From UBA1562 sp041653955 (GTDB taxonomy: Bacteria > Omnitrophota > Gorgyraeia > Gygaellales > Profunditerraquicolaceae): a stretch of DNA of 64,000 bases. The stretch is from positions 1 to 64,000 of the forward strand of contig JBAZEH010000006.1 of NCBI GenBank assembly GCA_041653955.1, given 5' to 3'. Below, one piece after another: positions 25,464 through 33,490 of the stretch (position 1 is the first letter of the stretch; each line of letters begins with the position of its first letter). A program made the position numbers and the translations under genes. A model generated the notes under the pieces. It was not told the origin of the DNA. It did no database searches and saw only the letters and a list, made by a program, of their open reading frames with translations.

Positions 25464-26054
25464 ATGGGAGAAGAGATAAAGGCATTGATAGCTAAGATAC
25501 AGCAGGAGGGCATCCAGGCTGCTGAAAAGAAAGCCAAAGATATAGAAGAGCAGGCACAAGCCCGGGCCGTGAAGATAATAGATAAGGCGAAGAAAGACGC
25601 GGAAAAGATCATAATACAGGCAAAAGAGCAGATATCCAGAATGGAAGATGCCGCGTCAGCCTCCTTGAAACAGGCAGGGCGCGATATGATCATTACCCTT
25701 AAGGGAGAGATTTCCGCTATGCTGGGTAAATTTATTATTTCTGATGTGCGGGAGGCGCTCGGGCCCCAGGAGCTGGCGAAGATCATAGGGGAGCTCGTCA
25801 AAAAGCACGGGGATAAAGATATCGTGATCTCTCTCGGCAAGGAAGATAAAGAGGCATTAGAGAAGGGGTTCTTTAGCAAGTTAAAGGAAGCGGCCAAGGG
25901 GAGGATAGAGCTTAAATCCTCGGAAGATATCAGCGGAGGTTTTATCATCAGCTATGATTCGGGTAAATCCCATTATGATTTCACCGACAAGGCCCTGGCA
26001 GAATATATCGGTTCCTCTTTAAACCCCAGATTAAAAGAGATATTAGAGGCATAA
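25464..26054 (+). CDS. atpE: V-type ATP synthase subunit E
   Basis: 196 residues from ATG 25464, behind GGGAGATAGAG. The long N-terminal coiled coil rich in Lys, Ala and Glu (residues about 5-80) and the C-terminal compact domain ending AEYIGSSLNPRLKEILE match subunit E, part of the peripheral stalk that holds the ATPase head. First gene of the cluster E, DUF2764, A, B, D, I, K, which is the order in Chlamydia, spirochaetes and some Bacteroidetes. Confidence 0.85.
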   Translation: MGEEIKALIAKIQQEGIQAAEKKAKDIEEQAQARAVKIIDKAKKDAEKIIIQAKEQISRMEDAASASLKQAGRDMIITLKGEISAMLGKFIISDVREALGPQELAKIIGELVKKHGDKDIVISLGKEDKEALEKGFFSKLKEAAKGRIELKSSEDISGGFIISYDSGKSHYDFTDKALAEYIGSSLNPRLKEILEA

Positions 26055-26059
26055 CAGGG

Positions 26060-26587
26060 ATGGCGTCGTACTATACATATCTGATCTCCAGCCTTCCGGT
26101 ATTATCTTTCGGAGAGAAACCCCCTTTTTCAAAAGAGGAGTTTCTCAGGCGCTGCGAGGGGGCAATTTGCGGCAAAGAAATCAGGCTTCTTGCTTCCGTC
26201 ATGAACGGTGAGCAGGCAGCAAAGTCAAACAGTATTGTTTTAAAAGGGGCCTATCATTTTGATAGCGCGTTAAGAAATGAACTGGTCAGGTTAAGGGCGG
26301 TGCGCAAAAAGATAGACCCGCACAGATACCTGCGCGGAGAAGATACCCACGACGCGCATATTGCCGGTATTGCCACCTCCGCTATCAGGAACCCTTCCAT
26401 CCTTGAAGCAGAGAAGGCGCTGGATCTGGCAAGGTGGCAGTCTATAGATGATCTTGCCAGGAGGCGCTATTTTGATTTAGAGGTATTATTAGCCTACGCG
26501 TTGAAACTATCTATAATGCTGCGCTGGGACAAAATATTATCCGCGGACAAGGGCGCAGCCCTTGCCAGGGCGGTTTCGGACAATTGA
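26060..26587 (+). CDS. DUF2764 protein (V-ATPase cluster, likely subunit C role)
   Basis: 175 residues beginning MASYYTYLISSLPVLSFGEKPPFS, the typical opening of DUF2764. The family occurs almost only in V-type ATPase clusters between subunits E and A in lineages that lack a recognisable AC39 subunit C, so it probably takes that place in the central stalk/rotor contact. This role is inferred from position. Mostly helical, no membrane segment. Confidence 0.82.
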   Translation: MASYYTYLISSLPVLSFGEKPPFSKEEFLRRCEGAICGKEIRLLASVMNGEQAAKSNSIVLKGAYHFDSALRNELVRLRAVRKKIDPHRYLRGEDTHDAHIAGIATSAIRNPSILEAEKALDLARWQSIDDLARRRYFDLEVLLAYALKLSIMLRWDKILSADKGAALARAVSDN

Positions 26588-26588
26588 T

Positions 26589-28328
26589 ATGAGAAAAGGA
26601 TATATCACCAGGATAAACGGGAATATGGTTTCTGCTGCGTTTGATTCCTTTGTCACGCAGAATGAAGTGGCTTATATCATTCACGGGACAGAGCGCCTTA
26701 AATCCGAAGTAATACGTATAAGAGGCAAGAACGCGGAGATGCAGGTGTATGAGAGCACTACCGGACTTAAAGTGGGAGATCAGGTAGAGTTTAGCAATGA
26801 ACTTTTGTCTGTGGAGCTAGGGCCGGGTTTATTAGGGCAGATATTCGACGGCCTGCAGAATCCTCTTCCCGACCTTGCCGAGAAGTGCGGGTTTTTCTTG
26901 AAACGCGGGGTATACCTTGAGGCGCTTAAGGATGAAACAGAGTGGCAGTTTACCCCTGAAAAGAAGGCCGGGGATAATGTGCGGGCAGGAGAAAAGCTCG
27001 GTTTTGTCCCGGAGAAGATATTCAAACATTACATTATGGTGCCTTTTGCGCTTCGCGGCCGCCTTGAGATCCTGGAGATAGCTAAAGAAGGTAAATATAA
27101 CCTGAAACAGGTTATCGCCAGGTTAAAGGATGAACAGGGCAAAGAGCATGAGGTTTTTTTGCAGCAGTTATGGCCGGTAAAGATACCTATCCAGGCGTAT
27201 GCAGAAAAATTGAAGCCATCGCAGCCGCTTATCACCAAGATGCGGCTCATAGATTCATTTTTTCCGGTTGCCCTCGGAGGCACATATTGCATCCCGGGTC
27301 CGTTCGGAGCGGGGAAAACGGTTTTGCAGCAGCTTACCAGCCGTCACGCCGAAGTGGATATCGTTATTATCGCTGCCTGCGGTGAGCGCGCAGGAGAGGT
27401 GGTTGAAACGCTTAAGACCTTCCCAGATATAATAGACCCGAGAGTTGGCCGGCCATTAATGGAGCGCACAGTCATAATTTGTAATACGAGTTCTATGCCT
27501 GTGGCAGCGCGAGAATCCAGCGTTTATACCGCGGTGACTATCGCGGAGTATTACCGCCAGATGGGCCTGAATATCCTTCTTCTTGCCGATTCTACTTCGC
27601 GTTGGGCGCAGGCAATGAGGGAGATGTCCGGGAGGCTTGAAGAGATACCCGGAGAAGAAGCATTTCCCGCGTACCTTGAATCGCGTATCGCATCTTTTTA
27701 TGAGCGCGCCGGGTTAGTCAGGCTGCATGACGGCTCAACAGGTTCAGTCACTATCGGCGGGACGATCAGCCCCGCGGGAGGTAACTTTGAGGAGCCGGTA
27801 ACGCAAGCCACGCTAAAGGTAGTAGGGACTTTTCACGGTTTATCGCGGGAGCGTTCGGATGCCCGCAGGTATCCGGCAATAGATCCTCTGATAAGCTGGA
27901 GTAAATATAGAAGCTTTATAGACGCCGAGCACGTCAAAAGGGGCCATGGCGCCTTACGCAGGAGTAATGATGTGGCCCAGATGATGAAGGTTATCGGTGA
28001 AGAGGGGGTTTCGGTTGCCGACTACGTAGATTATCTTAAGGGAGAATTCCTGGACTTTGTTTATTTACAGCAGAATGCCTTTGACCCGGTTGATGAAGCA
28101 ACTGCCTCCGATCGCCAGGGTTACGTGTACGGGTTCATATATAATATCTTAGAGTCCGAGTTTACTTTTGAAGATAAGGAGAAGGCGTTACGCTTCTTTC
28201 AGGAGTTGAGGCAGCTGTTCAGGGGATGGAACTCCATGGCCTATAAGAGCGCGGAGTTTGCCGGTGTTGAAAAAGAGATAACGGAATTGACAGAGAGGCA
28301 CCTTTCTCGCACGAAAAAAGATGTATAA
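26589..28328 (+). CDS. atpA: V-type ATP synthase subunit A (catalytic)
   Basis: 579 residues from ATG 26589. Walker A GPFGAGKTVLQQ, the catalytic Glu in ACGERAGEV, Walker B ILLLADSTSRWAQAMRE, and the non-homologous region insert before the P-loop place it as the catalytic A subunit. It hydrolyses or makes ATP in the cytoplasmic head. Its end overlaps the B-subunit gene by eight bases. Confidence 0.96.
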   Translation: MRKGYITRINGNMVSAAFDSFVTQNEVAYIIHGTERLKSEVIRIRGKNAEMQVYESTTGLKVGDQVEFSNELLSVELGPGLLGQIFDGLQNPLPDLAEKCGFFLKRGVYLEALKDETEWQFTPEKKAGDNVRAGEKLGFVPEKIFKHYIMVPFALRGRLEILEIAKEGKYNLKQVIARLKDEQGKEHEVFLQQLWPVKIPIQAYAEKLKPSQPLITKMRLIDSFFPVALGGTYCIPGPFGAGKTVLQQLTSRHAEVDIVIIAACGERAGEVVETLKTFPDIIDPRVGRPLMERTVIICNTSSMPVAARESSVYTAVTIAEYYRQMGLNILLLADSTSRWAQAMREMSGRLEEIPGEEAFPAYLESRIASFYERAGLVRLHDGSTGSVTIGGTISPAGGNFEEPVTQATLKVVGTFHGLSRERSDARRYPAIDPLISWSKYRSFIDAEHVKRGHGALRRSNDVAQMMKVIGEEGVSVADYVDYLKGEFLDFVYLQQNAFDPVDEATASDRQGYVYGFIYNILESEFTFEDKEKALRFFQELRQLFRGWNSMAYKSAEFAGVEKEITELTERHLSRTKKDV

Positions 28329-29616
28329 AGTATATACCGATATTATACAAATCGCAGGGGATGTTATTACCGTTGAGGCGGAAGGGATAGGTTATTCTGA
28401 TATCGCCGAGGTTTCTACGCGCCGCGGGGTATCGCTTGCCCAGGTAATCCGCATGGACGCGGGTAAGGTCTCTCTGCAGATATTCGCGGGCAGCCGCGGG
28501 GTATCAACCGGGGATAAGGTGAGGTTTTTAGGCCACCCCATGCGCGTTTCAACAGGAGATAATCTTCTTGGGCGCATATTCAACGGCAGCGGAACGCCCC
28601 TGGATAACGGGCCCGCGCTCTCCGAGAATATCTCCGATATCGGAGGCCCGCCGGTCAATCCGGTTAAAAGGGTTATTCCGAATAAGATGATCCATACCGG
28701 CATTCCAATGATAGATGTTTTCAATTCTCTCGTTGAATCACAGAAGTTGCCTGTATTTTCCATAGCCGGCGAGCCGTACAATGGCCTTTTAGCAAGGATC
28801 GCGGTACAGGCAAAGGTTGATATTATTATCCTGGGAGGGATGGGCCTGAAATACGACGACTATCTTTTCTTCCGTGACACTCTCCAGAAGCAGGGGGCGC
28901 TTTCCCGCTGCGTATTCTTTATACATACAGCATCCGATCCTACGGTTGAGTGCTTGCTCGTGCCTGATATAAGCCTCGCGGTTGCCGAACAGTTCGCACT
29001 CTCCGGAAAAAGAGTGTTGGTATTACTTACCGATATGACTAATTTCTGCGACGCATTAAAAGAGGTATCTATAACTATGGAGCAGGTCCCATCAAACCGC
29101 GGCTACCCCGGAGACCTTTACAGCCAGCTGGCAGCGCGCTACGAAAAGGCAGTGGATTTGGACGGCGCAGGCTCAATCACTATCCTTGCGGCGACTACTA
29201 TGCCCGGGGATGACGTGACCCATCCTATCCCGGACAATACCGGTTATATTACCGAAGGGCAATTCTACCTGAAGAACGGGGTTGTTGAGCCTTTCGGTTC
29301 ATTAAGCCGCCTTAAACAGCAGGTCAACGGCAAGACCCGTTCTGACCATAGAGCTATAATGGATACGATGATTCAACTGTTCGCCGGGTACAGGGAGACC
29401 CTGGAGAAGCGGGCGATGGGATTCCAGATGAGCGCCTGGGATAATAAGCTGTTGCGTTACGGCAGGTTATTTGAGGATGAGCTCATGTCCCTTGAGGTGA
29501 ATATCCCCCTGGAGAAGGCCCTGGATCTTTGCTGGAAGATACTCGCGGAATGTTTCACTCCCGAAGAAACAGCTATTAAGAAGTCCGTAGTAGAGGAGTA
29601 TTGGCCGAAGAAATAA
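28321..29616 (+). CDS. atpB: V-type ATP synthase subunit B
   Basis: 431 residues. Regulatory, non-catalytic nucleotide-site subunit. The place of the P-loop reads FSIAGEPYNGLLARIA, lacking the GxxxxGKT motif as expected for B subunits; VLVLLTDMTNFCDALKE and GYPGDLYSQLAARYEKA are conserved B-subunit motifs. It alternates with A in the head hexamer. The next gene starts two bases after the stop. Confidence 0.95.
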   Translation: MYKVYTDIIQIAGDVITVEAEGIGYSDIAEVSTRRGVSLAQVIRMDAGKVSLQIFAGSRGVSTGDKVRFLGHPMRVSTGDNLLGRIFNGSGTPLDNGPALSENISDIGGPPVNPVKRVIPNKMIHTGIPMIDVFNSLVESQKLPVFSIAGEPYNGLLARIAVQAKVDIIILGGMGLKYDDYLFFRDTLQKQGALSRCVFFIHTASDPTVECLLVPDISLAVAEQFALSGKRVLVLLTDMTNFCDALKEVSITMEQVPSNRGYPGDLYSQLAARYEKAVDLDGAGSITILAATTMPGDDVTHPIPDNTGYITEGQFYLKNGVVEPFGSLSRLKQQVNGKTRSDHRAIMDTMIQLFAGYRETLEKRAMGFQMSAWDNKLLRYGRLFEDELMSLEVNIPLEKALDLCWKILAECFTPEETAIKKSVVEEYWPKK

Positions 29617-29618
29617 TT

Positions 29619-30236
29619 ATGGTAAAGATCAAATTTACTAAGGGCGAACTCAAAAGACAGAGGGGTGCGTTAAAGCAGTACGAGAGGTACCTCCCGACGT
29701 TGCAATTGAAAAAACAGCAATTGCAGATGGAGATCCTCACGCAGCATAATATAGAGGGTGATAGAAAACGCGCCCTGGAGGCCAAGATGCGCTCCGCCGA
29801 AGCGTGGGCAGGGCTGTTATGCGACCCTGGAGTAGATACGAGCGGACTGGCCAGGATAAAGGAAGTTTTGCGGGCTACAAAGAATATTTCAGGGGTGGAT
29901 ATCCCTGTTTTTGAAAGGTTGGAATTTGAAAGTTTTGAATATGACTTTTTCTTTTCTCCTTTATGGGTTGATACGGCAATGGAAACCATAAGGCAGATGG
30001 TCTCACTGAAAGAGGAGATTAAGACGATCGAGGAAGGGATAGTTGTTTTAAGGCATGAACTTATGATCACCACGCAGCGCGTTAACCTCTTTGAGAAGGT
30101 CAAGATACCGGAAGCCCGGGATATTATACGCAAGATAAAGATCTATATAGGAGACCAGATGGCTAATGCCGTCGGACGCAGCAAGGTGGCTAAGAGGAAG
30201 ATACAAGAGTATATATTGGAAGGGGTGGCTGCATGA
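29619..30236 (+). CDS. atpD: V-type ATP synthase subunit D
   Basis: 205 residues from ATG 29619; MVKIKFTKGELKRQRGALKQYERYLPTLQLKKQQL is a standard subunit D start, so the TTG 18 bases upstream is not used in this call. Two long helices form the coiled-coil central rotor shaft. No subunit F gene follows, as in chlamydial and spirochaetal clusters. The stop overlaps subunit I by four bases. Confidence 0.9.
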   Translation: MVKIKFTKGELKRQRGALKQYERYLPTLQLKKQQLQMEILTQHNIEGDRKRALEAKMRSAEAWAGLLCDPGVDTSGLARIKEVLRATKNISGVDIPVFERLEFESFEYDFFFSPLWVDTAMETIRQMVSLKEEIKTIEEGIVVLRHELMITTQRVNLFEKVKIPEARDIIRKIKIYIGDQMANAVGRSKVAKRKIQEYILEGVAA

Positions 30237-31999
30237 TCGTGCCGATGAAAAAGGCCCATATTATCGTGCAGGCCAAAGATGATAATGGCGCGTTGGAGAA
30301 GCTGCGGGATATCGGCTTACTGCATATTGAACACCAGCAGGCCCCGGCAGGAAAAGATATCTCTGCGATCAATGATGACCTGGATCTGTTGGAATCCGCC
30401 ATAAATATATTATCAGACAGGGAGTTTCAGAATGGCGCGCCTGTGCCGCGGGAAGAAAAGACGGCTGGCTGGAGGGATATATCCAGGCATATCATAGATT
30501 CTGCAAAGAGGCTGGACCATTTAAGGGAGTACTCAGCCAAACTGGAGCAGGATATCTTCCGTTGGCAGGCCTGGGGGGAGTTTGATCCGCAGGAACTCCA
30601 TGAGTTAGAGCAGAAGGGTATATATGTCAGGTTATACCAGGTCCCTCAAAAGGAGTTGGGTAATTTTCCTGCTGATAGCGCGGTCAAGAAGATATTTACC
30701 GCAAAAGGGATGGTAAATTGTGTAGTTGTCTTTAAGCAAAAACCACAGGTCCCCTTTCGCGAGATACCCCTGCCTAAGATGGGGCTTTCTAAGATGCGCG
30801 CCCGTTTATCCGAAGACAGGCAGGTAGCGGAATTTATTAAGGAAGATATAAAAAAACACACTGCTTATTTTAAAGGACTTTTAAAGGCTAAATCAGGGCT
30901 TGAGAAGGAATTGGAGTTTTTCAGGGCTTTGCGCGGGATGGGGGAAGCAGCGTCCCTTAAATATATCTGCGGTTATATACCCTTTGATGCGGCCGATACG
31001 CTGCACAAAGAAGCTGCTATGCACGGGTGGGGGGTTGTTATTAATGAACCGTCCGAGGATGACCTGGTCCCTACTCTCCTGCGTAATCCGCGATGGGTAT
31101 CAATTATCAACCCGATCTTTAAGCTGATAGAGGTAGTCCCCGGTTACCACGAGCTTGATATCAGCCTCTGGTTTCTTATATTTTTCTCCATATTCTTCGG
31201 TATGCTTATAGGAGATGCCGGATACGGGGCGATATTGTTCGTCATTACCTTTTTGATCCAGAGAAAACTGGGCAGGAGGCTACCGAATGCTTCAGCGTTT
31301 ATACTCTTTTATATTTTAAGTTCATGCGCGATCATCTGGGGCCTGTTAAGCGCGACATTCTTCGGGCAGGAGTGGCTCCCAAGTTTTGTAAAACCCATAC
31401 TTCCCGCGCTTCGCGATGATGTGAGAGTGCAATCTTTTTGTTTCTTGCTGGGAGCGCTACAGTTAAGTATCGCCCATTTATGGAGGTTCATATTAAAACT
31501 ACCGTCTCTGGCCGCGTGGGCTGATATGGGATGGCTTCTGATCATCTGGGCAGCTTTCTTATTAGCTAAGCATTTGGTATTGGGTTTTGGCTTTCCGGTT
31601 TTTGGTAAATGGCTGATCATGACAGGGGCGCTTCTGGTCCTATTCTTCTCTCATCCCAACAAGAACCCCCTTAAAGGGGTGGGCCAGGGCTTGGGGACCC
31701 TGCTTTTGAACCTGATGAATAATTTCACGGACCTCGTATCTTATATCCGTCTCTTTGCCGTCGGGTTGGCTACGGTAGCAGTAGCCGATGCCTTCAACAA
31801 GATGGCCTTAAGCATCGGCTTTAATAACATTTTTTCCGGTATCGCCACGGCCCTGATCCTTCTTTTGGGGCATACTTTAAATGTGTTGCTGGGCCCGATG
31901 TCTGTCCTTGTGCACGGGGTAAGATTAAATGTGCTTGAATTTTGTAACCATCTTGATATAAAATGGAGTGGTTTCAGTTACAGGCCGTTAAAGAATTAA
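30233..31999 (+). CDS. atpI: V-type ATP synthase subunit I (a-subunit)
   Basis: 588 residues. The N-terminal half (to about 290) is cytoplasmic and coiled-coil; the C-terminal half holds about seven to eight membrane segments. VSYIRLFAVGLATVAVADAFN contains the essential Arg of the ion half-channel, and FFSIFFGMLIGDAGYGAILF is the first conserved membrane region. It carries ions to the rotor ring of subunit K, which follows 28 bases later. Confidence 0.93.
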   Translation: MIVPMKKAHIIVQAKDDNGALEKLRDIGLLHIEHQQAPAGKDISAINDDLDLLESAINILSDREFQNGAPVPREEKTAGWRDISRHIIDSAKRLDHLREYSAKLEQDIFRWQAWGEFDPQELHELEQKGIYVRLYQVPQKELGNFPADSAVKKIFTAKGMVNCVVVFKQKPQVPFREIPLPKMGLSKMRARLSEDRQVAEFIKEDIKKHTAYFKGLLKAKSGLEKELEFFRALRGMGEAASLKYICGYIPFDAADTLHKEAAMHGWGVVINEPSEDDLVPTLLRNPRWVSIINPIFKLIEVVPGYHELDISLWFLIFFSIFFGMLIGDAGYGAILFVITFLIQRKLGRRLPNASAFILFYILSSCAIIWGLLSATFFGQEWLPSFVKPILPALRDDVRVQSFCFLLGALQLSIAHLWRFILKLPSLAAWADMGWLLIIWAAFLLAKHLVLGFGFPVFGKWLIMTGALLVLFFSHPNKNPLKGVGQGLGTLLLNLMNNFTDLVSYIRLFAVGLATVAVADAFNKMALSIGFNNIFSGIATALILLLGHTLNVLLGPMSVLVHGVRLNVLEFCNHLDIKWSGFSYRPLKN

Positions 32000-32027
32000 T
32001 AAAGATTTATCTTAAAAGGAGAAAAGA

Positions 32028-32477
32028 ATGGAGCAGACCTTATTAGTGCAATTCAAGGACCTGGGGGTAGGAGCTGTGTTGGCCCTGTCAGCCGTTGGTT
32101 CAGGGCTGGGAGCGGGCGTAGCCGCGATGGCAGCCGTAGGCGCATGGAAGAAGGCGTTCAGTCAGAATAAGACAGCCAGTTTTATGCTGGTCGCTTTTGT
32201 GGGCGCGCCGCTTACGCAGACTATTTACGGAATGATCCTGATGAATAAGCTTGCGGAGCTTTCCGCCAAGGGGGTCTATCTATGGAGCCTGGGCATACTG
32301 TGCGGTATCGCCATGGGTATCTCCGCGCTGATGCAGGGAAAGGCAGCAGCAGTCGCCTGTGATGCCATGGGTGAGACAGGCAAGGGTTTCGGTAACTATA
32401 TAGTAGTGCTCGGTATTATAGAGACGGTCGCGCTTTTTGTAATGGCTTTCGCCTTGGGATTTTTAGGCAGGCTTTGA
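32028..32477 (+). CDS. atpK: V-type ATP synthase subunit K (rotor ring), Na+ type
   Basis: 149 residues after AAAAGGAG, four membrane helices in two hairpins, the duplicated form of the c subunit. Only the second hairpin has the ion-binding carboxylate, Glu132 in GIIETVALF; the first has PLTQTIYG in that region. Thr63, Gln64, Gln103 and Glu132 match the Na+ ligands of the Enterococcus hirae NtpK ring (Thr64, Gln65, Gln110, Glu139), which suggests Na+ rather than H+ coupling. It ends the ATPase cluster. Confidence 0.93.
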   Translation: MEQTLLVQFKDLGVGAVLALSAVGSGLGAGVAAMAAVGAWKKAFSQNKTASFMLVAFVGAPLTQTIYGMILMNKLAELSAKGVYLWSLGILCGIAMGISALMQGKAAAVACDAMGETGKGFGNYIVVLGIIETVALFVMAFALGFLGRL

Positions 32478-32489
32478 TAATAAATACGC

Positions 32490-32566
32490 GGGCGCTTAGC
32501 TCAGTTGGTTAGAGCGAGTGACTTACATTCACTAGGTCAGGGGTTCAAGTCCTCTAGCGCCCACCA
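32490..32566 (+). tRNA. tRNA-Val (UAC)
   Basis: 77 bases including an encoded CCA. Acceptor GGGCGCT pairs with AGCGCCC; D stem GCTC/GAGC; anticodon stem AGTGA/TCACT with loop CTTACAT and anticodon TAC; T arm AGGGG-TTCAAGT-CCTCT. The 3' end overlaps a long palindrome. It is the only tRNA in the window with a genomic CCA. Confidence 0.95.
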
Positions 32567-32595
32567 CTAAATTCCATTAATGGAATTTAGTGGTG
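32562..32595. repeat. Perfect 34-base palindrome at the tRNA-Val 3' end
   Basis: CACCACTAAATTCCATT (32562-32578) followed directly by its exact reverse complement (32579-32595), with no spacer. The left arm begins inside tRNA-Val, using its last C, the discriminator and the CCA. There is no T-run after it, so it does not look like a standard terminator. It could be a processing signal, an integration scar or a binding site. Confidence 0.9.
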
Positions 32596-32623
32596 ATGCC
32601 GGATTAATGTAATCCGGCCACCA
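32591..32623. repeat. Second hairpin, competing with the palindrome
   Basis: GCCGGATTA (32598-32606) and TAATCCGGC (32610-32618) with a three-base loop ATG. The flanks TGGTG (32591-32595) and CACCA (32619-32623) are also complementary and extend the stem after a two-base bulge. TGGTG is at the same time the right end of the palindrome above, so the two structures exclude each other at this step. Confidence 0.8.
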
Positions 32624-32631
32624 ATAAATCT

Positions 32632-32811
32632 ATTGCCAAGAAGGCAATTTTAGGTTAGAATTGACACTTCCGGCTTTTGGGGTCGTGGTGTAGCCCGGTC
32701 TAACACGTCGCCCTGTCACGGCGAAGATCGCGAGTTCAAATCTCGTCGGCCCCGTATTAAATCATTTTAGTATTAATGCAGCCAAATACCGCGAAGGTAA
32801 TTTTAAGGTTA
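32632..32811. repeat. Pair of short hairpins with changed stems, around tRNA-Asp
   Basis: Two related elements flank tRNA-Asp. The first (32632-32657) is ATTGCC-AAGAA-GGCAAT followed by TTTAGGTTA; the second (32787-32811) is TACC-GCGAA-GGTA followed by ATTTTAAGGTTA. The tail is nearly the same, both loops end in GAA, and the stem differs (GCC/GGC against ACC/GGT) while pairing is preserved, which suggests that the structure matters. Function unknown. Confidence 0.55.
32679..32754 (+). tRNA. tRNA-Asp (GUC)
   Basis: 76 bases. Acceptor GGGGTCG pairs with CGGCCCC (one G-T pair); D stem GTGT/ACAC; anticodon stem TCGCC/GGCGA with loop CTGTCAC and anticodon GTC; T arm GCGAG-TTCAAAT-CTCGT. Discriminator G, no encoded CCA. 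The following 130 bases up to the fur promoter contain no gene apart from the short repeat. Confidence 0.95.
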
Positions 32812-32886
32812 ACAGCCGCGGCCCTCAGGCACGCCCTCTTTGTAACTCAATACCCTGAATATAAGAAAGACTTGATAAAATAAAAC

Positions 32887-32915
32887 TTGACATAAGGGGG
32901 TCTTGCTTGTATACT
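32887..32915 (+). promoter_or_regulatory. Consensus promoter of the fur-like gene
   Basis: TTGACA at 32887-32892, 17 bases, TATACT at 32910-32915. Both boxes are close to the sigma-70 consensus. The operator-like palindrome begins two bases after the -10 box, covering the expected transcription start near 32922, a position that allows simple repression. Confidence 0.88.
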
Positions 32916-32916
32916 A

Positions 32917-32939
32917 TTAATGGAAATCATTTTCATTAA
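32917..32939. promoter_or_regulatory. Fur-type operator upstream of the fur-like gene
   Basis: TTAATGGAAAT-C-ATTTTCATTAA: eleven-base arms around a central C with a single mismatch (G32923 against T32933). A+T-rich 19-to-23-base palindromes of this kind are typical of Fur/Per/Zur boxes. It covers the predicted start of transcription of the fur-like gene, so autoregulation is likely. Confidence 0.75.
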
Positions 32940-32955
32940 CATATAGGAGAGCAAT

Positions 32956-33426
32956 ATGCGTAATAGAGGGGCTTTTGGCCCTCCATGGTGGCACGGTAAG
33001 TTCAGGGGATGCGGATACCGGTTGACATCCGGCCGCGAGGCGATCCTTGAACTGTTGTTAAGGTCTGAAGGCCACCTGAGCGCGGAGGATATTTACGTGA
33101 AGATACGCCCCAGATACCCCAACTTGGGCCTTACGACTATTTACCGGACCCTGGATCTTTTGGCCCATATAGGCATAGTATCCAAGCTTGACTTTGGCGA
33201 CGGGAGAGCACGGTATGAATTGGCAGAAGGGCCTAAAGGAGCACGCCACCACCATCATCTGGTATGCACATCTTGCAACAAGGTGATTGATTACGCCGAT
33301 TTTATAGACGAAGAGGTAGAATTGTTAAATCAAACCGAAAGGGGCCTGGAGAAAAGATATAATTTTAAAATAACTAACCATATTATCCAATTTTACGGTT
33401 TATGCCAAAGGTGCAGCAGGAAATAA
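32956..33426 (+). CDS. Fur-family metal/redox-responsive repressor
   Basis: 156 residues. Winged-helix DNA-binding domain (YRLTSGREAILELLL, LSAEDIYVKIRPRYPNLGLTTIYRTLDLL), then the dimerisation domain with the metal-site cluster ARHHHHLVCTSC and C-terminal LCQRC, giving the two CxxC pairs of a structural zinc site. The N-terminus carries about 20 unusual Gly/Trp/Phe-rich residues before the domain. Whether it senses iron, zinc or peroxide cannot be decided. Own promoter and operator precede it, and a similar operator precedes the next gene. Confidence 0.9.
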   Translation: MRNRGAFGPPWWHGKFRGCGYRLTSGREAILELLLRSEGHLSAEDIYVKIRPRYPNLGLTTIYRTLDLLAHIGIVSKLDFGDGRARYELAEGPKGARHHHHLVCTSCNKVIDYADFIDEEVELLNQTERGLEKRYNFKITNHIIQFYGLCQRCSRK

Positions 33427-33450
33427 GCGGCGTATATTTTTTTCTTTAAT

Positions 33451-33469
33451 AATGGAAATGATTTTCAAA
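33451..33469. promoter_or_regulatory. Second Fur-type operator, before the DUF5320 gene
   Basis: AATGGAAAT-G-ATTTTCAAA. The core AATGGAAAT-N-ATTTTCA is the same as in the operator of the fur-like gene, including the same internal mismatch; the outermost two bases do not pair. It lies 22 bases before the start codon of the next gene, so the Fur-like protein probably controls the downstream metal genes as well. Confidence 0.7.
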
Positions 33470-33490
33470 ATATGAAAGGGGGTGTTTGAT

